64,000 nt of DNA from UBA1426 sp050953365 (GTDB lineage: Bacteria; Bacillota; Clostridia; Peptostreptococcales; Anaerovoracaceae): the NCBI GenBank assembly GCA_050953365.1, contig JBMNMN010000002.1, positions 248,001 through 312,000 on the forward strand. The letters are read 5' to 3'. Below, piece by piece: positions 60,187-64,000 of the stretch. The position numbers and the translations under genes are program-made. Under the pieces are notes generated by a model. The model saw nothing but the letters and a program-made list of their open reading frames with translations. It made no database searches and was not told the origin of the DNA. Positions within the stretch are counted from its first letter, which is position 1, and the number at the start of each line of letters is the position of its first letter.

Positions 60187-61389
60187 ATGCCCACAGGAGA
60201 TAAGGATAACCGCGTCATAGAATATGATGCGCAGGTAGATTCTCCGTTGATTGCCGGAGAGGTAAAGGTCACTGTCTTGGAAAACGGACTTTTCTTGAAA
60301 CCTCTGCTAGACGCAGTGGAAATCCCTTATGTCGGGATCCGTTCTCTTGAACTGCAGGATTATGCCCTGGCAGTTGCGACGGATTACGGTATGTTCCGTT
60401 TTTCCAAGATGGGCAATTGGTTGGAACCATTTTACGATGCGCTTTATTCCGCCTACAATAACAAGGTACGAAAAGCATTGTTTGTCAACGGCGTGCCTGT
60501 GATAAAGGCGTGGGGACAATACTACATGGAGGAATACGGCGATACAGCCCAAGGGGCTGCTGTAATTGAGCTTTATGAGGATTGCGTTCTGATCCTTCCT
60601 CCCAACGACAGGGCAAGGCGAATACCTCTGTGTTTTGTTACATCCGTGGAAAAGGGCGATTTCAGGCTGAGTCTGCAGCTGGATACGGAGGAACGCTATA
60701 CTTTCGCAAAACTTGGTTACGATAGCGAGCCTTTTGAAGAGGAATTGACGAAGCAACTGCACCTCCTGCGAGAAAAAACGTTGCAGGCGGTAAAAGAGAT
60801 AGATCCTTCGCTCACTCCGCAGCAAGCCTTTACGATTGCTAAGGAGATGCCCAAAGGCGTAGCTGCGCCTCTGGGTTCACTGATTGCAGCTGCGCCTTCC
60901 TTTGCCGGGGCACTTGAGAGGAGAATTAAGGAGAGCCGCTCAGAAGAATATACAATCTTTAAATCCGTATGTGACCCTTCGCAGATTTGGGTAGGCTTTC
61001 ATGGGTTTGACGAAAAAAGCGCAGAAGATTCGGAAGAAACGCTTGAGAATGAAGGTATGTTATGGTTGATTGTCCCGGGGAAGAACGGAGATACGGCTGC
61101 GGTGGAGTTCGTCGTTTCTGAGGACGAATCCGCAGCTACATTTATCTATCGCTTTGAGGGTGCTTTCGGCGACTTTGCCCGCAGGTTCAATCGAGCCCTT
61201 GAGGCAATTTCCTTTAAGCGTGAGGTGATACGCTTGCCGGAGGATGCGTTGCAAAAACCCGAATATGCTGACTATGCCATGGCGATTAGACGCAACGCCG
61301 CTTTGCGGTTTGTGCGCGGCAGCTTTGCCGCCCGGGTGATTCATGCCTCCGTTGACAGTTGGAAAAAGGGAATTGATAAATACCTATAG
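60187..61389 (+). CDS. Conserved-looking protein of unknown function, zinc-ribbon operon
   Basis: A 400-aa soluble protein with no motif I recognise. Beta-rich N-terminal 170 residues (VKVTVLENGLFLKPLLDAVEIPYVGIRSLEL) are followed by a helical linker and a second alpha/beta part. The N-terminal stretch resembles in pattern a lipid- or PH-like domain, but this is only an impression. AAGGGAAGGAG lies before the ATG. It ends the three-gene unit. Confidence 0.65.
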   Translation: MPTGDKDNRVIEYDAQVDSPLIAGEVKVTVLENGLFLKPLLDAVEIPYVGIRSLELQDYALAVATDYGMFRFSKMGNWLEPFYDALYSAYNNKVRKALFVNGVPVIKAWGQYYMEEYGDTAQGAAVIELYEDCVLILPPNDRARRIPLCFVTSVEKGDFRLSLQLDTEERYTFAKLGYDSEPFEEELTKQLHLLREKTLQAVKEIDPSLTPQQAFTIAKEMPKGVAAPLGSLIAAAPSFAGALERRIKESRSEEYTIFKSVCDPSQIWVGFHGFDEKSAEDSEETLENEGMLWLIVPGKNGDTAAVEFVVSEDESAATFIYRFEGAFGDFARRFNRALEAISFKREVIRLPEDALQKPEYADYAMAIRRNAALRFVRGSFAARVIHASVDSWKKGIDKYL

Positions 61390-61423
61390 AGGAGGGAAAA
61401 GGCTAACCGCTATCTATTGTCGA

Positions 61424-61477
61424 ATTTAGTGTCAGACACTTTTACAAGTTGTTGTAATTTAGTGCCTGACACTTTTT
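61424..61477 (+). repeat. Tandem pair of the dispersed repeat
   Basis: Two related blocks, TTTAGTGTCAGACACTTTT and TTTAGTGCCTGACACTTTTT, lie head to tail with TACAAG after the first. They match the units at 17165 and 62965. Confidence 0.6.
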
Positions 61478-61527
61478 GCTTCAACACGTTTTAACATCAT
61501 TAATCGGAGACTTATTGCAGGGATTCA

Positions 61528-61536
61528 TGGTATAAT
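61528..61536 (+). promoter_or_regulatory. Extended -10 promoter of nfo
   Basis: TG, one base, then TATAAT (61531-61536), 53 bases before the ATG of nfo. No strong -35 is seen. Confidence 0.5.
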
Positions 61537-61588
61537 TAATCATAAGTTTGATGGCAGCAAAAGGGTCATTTAGAAGAGGAGAGTATTC

Positions 61589-62419
61589 ATGTTCAAGATA
61601 GGATGCCATTTGTCTTCATCAAAAGGCTACCTAGCCATGGGCAAACAGGCAGTAGAGATCGGCGCCAACACCTTTCAATTTTTCACCCGCAATCCCCGCG
61701 GCGGCACGGCAAAGTCCATCGATGAAAAGGACATTGCAGATTACTTAAAATTCTCAAAAGAAAACGGATTGCATCCTATTCTCGCGCATGCGCCATACAC
61801 CCTGAACGCATGCTCTCCAAAGAGTAATTTGCGTGCGTTTGCAAAAGCCACAATGACCGATGATCTGCGTCGGCTGGAATATATCCCTGGCAGTTATTAC
61901 AATTTCCATCCCGGCAGTCACGTGGACCAAGGCGTAGAAACGGGAATAAATTATATTGCAGAGATGCTCAACGAAGTGATAAAGCCGGAACAATCCACCA
62001 CGGTACTCCTGGAAACCATGGGAGGAAAGGGAAGCGAAATCGGCAGCAGCTTTGAGGAGATCCGTACTATCATCGACAGAGTAGATCATAAGGAACGTAT
62101 TGGCGTCTGCCTGGATACCTGCCACGTGTTTGATGCAGGATACGATATTGTAAACGATCTGGACGGTGTCCTGACGGAGTTCGACAAAATCATCGGCCTG
62201 GACCGCCTTAAGGCGATCCATATCAACGACAGTAAGAACACTTTAGGAAGCCGTAAAGACCGGCACGCTAAGATCGGCGAAGGGAATATCGGAATGGAAG
62301 CCTTCGCCCGCATCATCAACCACCCCGTACTTCGGGAACTTCCTTTTTATCTGGAAACGCCCAACGATGTTCCAGGCTATGCCAAAGAAATAGCCGTGTT
62401 GAAACGGGAGTACCTTTAA
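61589..62419 (+). CDS. nfo: Deoxyribonuclease IV (endonuclease IV)
   Basis: A 276-aa AP endonuclease that cuts 5' of abasic sites using three zinc ions. IGCHLSSSKGYLAMG, LAHAPYTLNACSP, NFHPGSHVDQG, LLETMGGKGSEIG, GVCLDTCHVFDAGYD and HINDSKNTLGSRKDRHAKIGEG are all diagnostic. GAGGAGAG precedes the ATG. Single gene. Confidence 0.95.
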   Translation: MFKIGCHLSSSKGYLAMGKQAVEIGANTFQFFTRNPRGGTAKSIDEKDIADYLKFSKENGLHPILAHAPYTLNACSPKSNLRAFAKATMTDDLRRLEYIPGSYYNFHPGSHVDQGVETGINYIAEMLNEVIKPEQSTTVLLETMGGKGSEIGSSFEEIRTIIDRVDHKERIGVCLDTCHVFDAGYDIVNDLDGVLTEFDKIIGLDRLKAIHINDSKNTLGSRKDRHAKIGEGNIGMEAFARIINHPVLRELPFYLETPNDVPGYAKEIAVLKREYL

Positions 62420-62538
62420 CATAGTACGCTTGTTAGCTGAGGCCGGCATTTATCAGAAATTAATCAGTAAGATTGTCCTAAAAGGTATTTAAACTCTCCA
62501 TTAAAACGGCGTTACAATCGACACCACCTACAACGAAA

Positions 62539-62599
62539 AAAGCCTGCAATACAAAGGATTTTGAATACCCTATGGGGCATCACTTGTATTACAGGCTTT
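62539..62599 (-). terminator. Terminator downstream of tRNA-Ser (minus strand)
   Basis: Two 16-base arms (AAAGCCTGCAATACAA at 62539-62554 against 62584-62599) pair with one mismatch and are followed on the minus strand by a run of six Ts. Confidence 0.65.
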
Positions 62600-62621
62600 C
62601 TTGATACGACTAATCAAAGAG

Positions 62622-62654
62622 TTGACCGAAGCACTGTATCAATGCTTCGGTCAA
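62622..62654 (-). other. Perfect hairpin directly behind tRNA-Ser
   Basis: A perfect 12-bp stem (TTGACCGAAGCA at 62622-62633, TGCTTCGGTCAA at 62643-62654) with a 9-nt loop, beginning 5 bases after the tRNA 3' end. No real T-run follows. It may aid 3' processing or act as a first, weak terminator. Confidence 0.55.
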
Positions 62655-62658
62655 TGAT

Positions 62659-62747
62659 TGGCGGAGAAGGTGGGATTCGAACCCACGCACCGTTGCCGGT
62701 GACCGCATTTCGAGTGCGGCTCGTTATGACCACTTCGATACTTCTCC
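62659..62747 (-). tRNA. tRNA-Ser, anticodon CGA
   Basis: On the minus strand the acceptor arm GGAGAAG pairs with CTTCTCC, followed by G and an encoded CCA. The anticodon arm is CCGCA-CTCGAAA-TGCGG, giving anticodon CGA for UCG. A long variable arm (TCACCGGCAACGGTG) and the T-arm GTGGGTTCGAATCCCAC are typical of class II serine tRNAs. Confidence 0.96.
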
Positions 62748-62789
62748 ATATTTACTATTGTGTATTGGATTAATACCACAGCGCTGTTG

Positions 62790-62818
62790 ATTATAACATA
62801 AGCGTCTATTCATTTCAA
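62790..62818 (-). promoter_or_regulatory. Predicted sigma-A promoter of tRNA-Ser
   Basis: On the minus strand TTGAAA and TATAAT are separated by exactly 17 bases, 43 bases before the tRNA 5' end. Confidence 0.7.
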
Positions 62819-62902
62819 TCAAAATATCCGTTTCATGTGTATTTAAGGTGAGATCCAGAAACTCAATCATTTAAAGATCCGAAGGAGTATTAAAAGAAGA
62901 AA

Positions 62903-62940
62903 AGCAACCGGAAATAATTGTTTTAATAAAATCGGTTGCT
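62903..62940. terminator. Hairpin of unclear assignment
   Basis: AGCAACCG (62903-62910) pairs with CGGTTGCT (62933-62940). T-rich sequence follows on both strands, better on the minus strand. No gene directly upstream on either strand explains it. Confidence 0.5.
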
Positions 62941-62954
62941 TTACGTCTTTTACA

Positions 62955-62987
62955 GTTGTATTTGTTGTCGGGCACTTAATACAAGTG
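62955..62987 (+). repeat. Dispersed intergenic repeat copy
   Basis: GTTGTATTTGTTGTCGGGCA then CTTAATACAAGTG, related to the copies near 17.1, 17.6 and 61.4 kb. Confidence 0.5.
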
Positions 62988-63062
62988 GAGTGTAGAGGGT
63001 GCGTTGCGGAGAGGACAGGCAAGTGTCGCGGGCAAGATGGGCTGACGAGATCGTGCTTCTAT

Positions 63063-63090
63063 AGCCGTGTTTCTATAGCAATGCACGGCT
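63063..63090 (+). terminator. Hairpin with T-rich tail after an unexplained GC-rich stretch
   Basis: AGCCGTG (63063-63069) pairs with CACGGCT (63084-63090), followed by TTCACTTTT. The 75 bases before it (62988-63062) are purine- and GC-rich, without an open frame I can support; a small RNA is possible. Confidence 0.4.
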
Positions 63091-63144
63091 TTCACTTTTG
63101 GAGAATATTCTAATTAGATAGAATATAGGAAAGGGATGTGCAAA

Positions 63145-63630
63145 ATGGATCATGCAAATCACAACGACGGCCCCATATGGGCGAACATACCCGCACGAAA
63201 TCCGAACTCTACGAGACAATGGAACGGAATGAGAGATTATGGAGCCGAACCTTTTGTAGTGGATATAGAAGAAGCGACTCTGCAAAACAGGAATTTCCGC
63301 ACCGCTTTATGGACAGGAAACCATCTGCAGCTCACTCTTATGAGTATCGGCACAGGGGATGATATAGGCTTGGAGATGCATCCTGACGTAGACCAGTTTA
63401 TCCGCGTGGAGGAAGGGGAGGGCGTTGCCCTCATGGGTAACAGCAGAGATAATTTATCCTACCGGCAAAACGTTTCAGATGATGACGCCATAATTATTCC
63501 CGCAGGCACGTGGCATAACATAATAAATACCGGTGGCGAGCCTCTAAAATTGTATTCTATTTACGCGCCGCCGGAGCATCCTCACGGCACGGTTCATATG
63601 ACCAAAGAGGAAGCGGTGCACAGTCAATAA
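63145..63630 (+). CDS. Cupin-domain protein (mannose-6-phosphate-isomerase-like)
   Basis: A 161-aa single-domain cupin. The two metal-binding motifs are visible: GLEMHPDVDQFIRVEEGEG (H, D/Q, E) and IIIPAGTWHNIINTGGEPLKLYSIYAPPEHPHGTVH (H). Reaction unknown. The ATG at 63145 lies 9 bases after AGGAAAGGG; an ATG at 63136 is too close to that site. Homologues of this size are widespread in anaerobes and often stand alone, as here. Confidence 0.85.
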   Translation: MDHANHNDGPIWANIPARNPNSTRQWNGMRDYGAEPFVVDIEEATLQNRNFRTALWTGNHLQLTLMSIGTGDDIGLEMHPDVDQFIRVEEGEGVALMGNSRDNLSYRQNVSDDDAIIIPAGTWHNIINTGGEPLKLYSIYAPPEHPHGTVHMTKEEAVHSQ

Positions 63631-63674
63631 TAAATCAGGTAATAAAGAAATTACTGCAGGGCAGATAATAAAGA

Positions 63675-63702
63675 ATTACTGCAGGACAGATCCTGCAGTA
63701 AT
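63675..63702 (-). terminator. Terminator of livF
   Basis: A perfect 12-bp stem (ATTACTGCAGGA at 63675-63686, TCCTGCAGTAAT at 63691-63702) with 4-nt loop. On the minus strand TTCTTTATTA follows. A partial second copy of the left arm lies at about 63651-63664. Confidence 0.75.
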
Positions 63703-63767
63703 GTACATAGGCCGTTTTCAGTTTTGCCAGTCTTTTCTTTTTTGCTAGTCTTTCTTTCAGCGCTTTG

Positions 63768-64000
63768 CTATTCTTTTCTTTTTCCGAGATAAGCTTCCTT
63801 AATTTTTTCGTTTGCCAGAAGTTCGCTCCCGGACCCCTGCATGGTGATTTCACCGGTTTCTATCACATAGCCCCAATCGGCAATTTTCAACGCCATATTT
63901 GCATTTTGTTCAATCAGTAAGACAGTGATGCCTTCTTCGTTGATGGTTTGGATAATCTTAAAAATATCTTTCACAATGAGAGGAGCCAGCCCCAAAGACG
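63768..64000 (-). CDS. livF: Branched-chain amino acid ABC transporter ATP-binding protein LivF, C-terminal part
   Basis: Only the last 77 codons lie in the window; the frame runs off the right edge. SLGLAPLIVKDIFKIIQTINEEGITVLLIEQNANMALKIADWGYVIETG is the conserved post-Walker-B region (normally LDEPSLGLAP) with the H-loop replaced by the LivF-type Glu-Gln-Asn. It energises import of Leu/Ile/Val with LivG/H/M, which should lie beyond the edge. Confidence 0.92.
   Translation of the reverse strand, partial: SLGLAPLIVKDIFKIIQTINEEGITVLLIEQNANMALKIADWGYVIETGEITMQGSGSELLANEKIKEAYLGKRKE

Noticed and set aside
62561..62773. Open frame across the tRNA gene
   Set aside because: It lies over hairpins and tRNA-Ser on the opposite strand, so it is a chance frame.
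1..64000. CRISPR arrays, rRNA operons or a prophage
   Set aside because: No regularly spaced direct repeats, no rRNA-like sequence, and no phage structural, integrase or lysis genes were seen.

Overview
The window looks like a chromosomal segment of an anaerobic, probably spore-forming member of the Clostridia (Bacillota). The reasons are purine-rich AGGAGG ribosome-binding sites, frequent GTG/TTG starts, sigma-A type promoters, two c-di-GMP-I riboswitches, an ornithine-racemase type enzyme, DUF3343, a DacF-type carboxypeptidase, a Ku/LigD pair and a cysteine-rich coat-like protein. An amino-acid-fermenting relative of Anaerovoracaceae/Peptostreptococcales would fit, but the genus cannot be fixed from the sequence alone. 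There is no rRNA, CRISPR array or recognisable prophage.

Layout. 0-4.7 kb: 3' end of clpB, aroB and a DUF975 membrane gene from divergent promoters, and a two-lobed P-loop ATPase. 4.7-11.8 kb: a run of amino-acid enzymes (class V aminotransferase, homoserine dehydrogenase-like, ornithine-racemase-like, D-aspartate-ligase-like ATP-grasp, Asp/Glu racemase, MurE-like ligase without the diaminopimelate motif) that reads as a D-amino-acid or peptidoglycan side-chain cassette. murI and an acidic unknown lie convergent to it. 13.4-20 kb: pepF, nadK, rluD, a cysteine-rich small membrane protein flanked by dispersed repeats, rarD and a YkvI-like transporter.

20-36.5 kb: a c-di-GMP locus. Riboswitch 1 precedes a secreted protein, an MNT nucleotidyltransferase, a frameshifted cupin/HD-GYP phosphodiesterase, a HEPN protein and a frameshifted peptide-binding lipoprotein. 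Riboswitch 2 precedes a complete Tad (type IVc) pilus operon followed by DUF192, a coiled-coil protein and a peptide ABC transporter that lacks its own binding protein. Both riboswitches have a downstream terminator and a segment complementary to the aptamer 3' strand.

36.5-54.5 kb: a cysteine-rich coat-like gene, a truncated IS1182-type element, a GH18 protein, a FeoB-like membrane core without GTPase, rmuC, a phosphoesterase, deoB-pdp, mogA-moaA-moaC-MOSC, dacF, DUF3343, a complete 1604-bp IS inserted beside a terminator hairpin that it duplicated, an M29 aminopeptidase and an arginase. 54.6-64 kb: lipid kinase, ku-ligD, a three-gene zinc-ribbon module, nfo, tRNA-Ser(CGA), a small cupin protein and the 3' end of livF.

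Main points for a second look: the D-amino-acid/MurE cassette, the double-riboswitch pilus locus with a c-di-GMP phosphodiesterase and a split HEPN/MNT pair inside it, the IS copies sitting on terminator hairpins, the three frameshifts within 1.6 kb, and the unknown zinc-ribbon operon.
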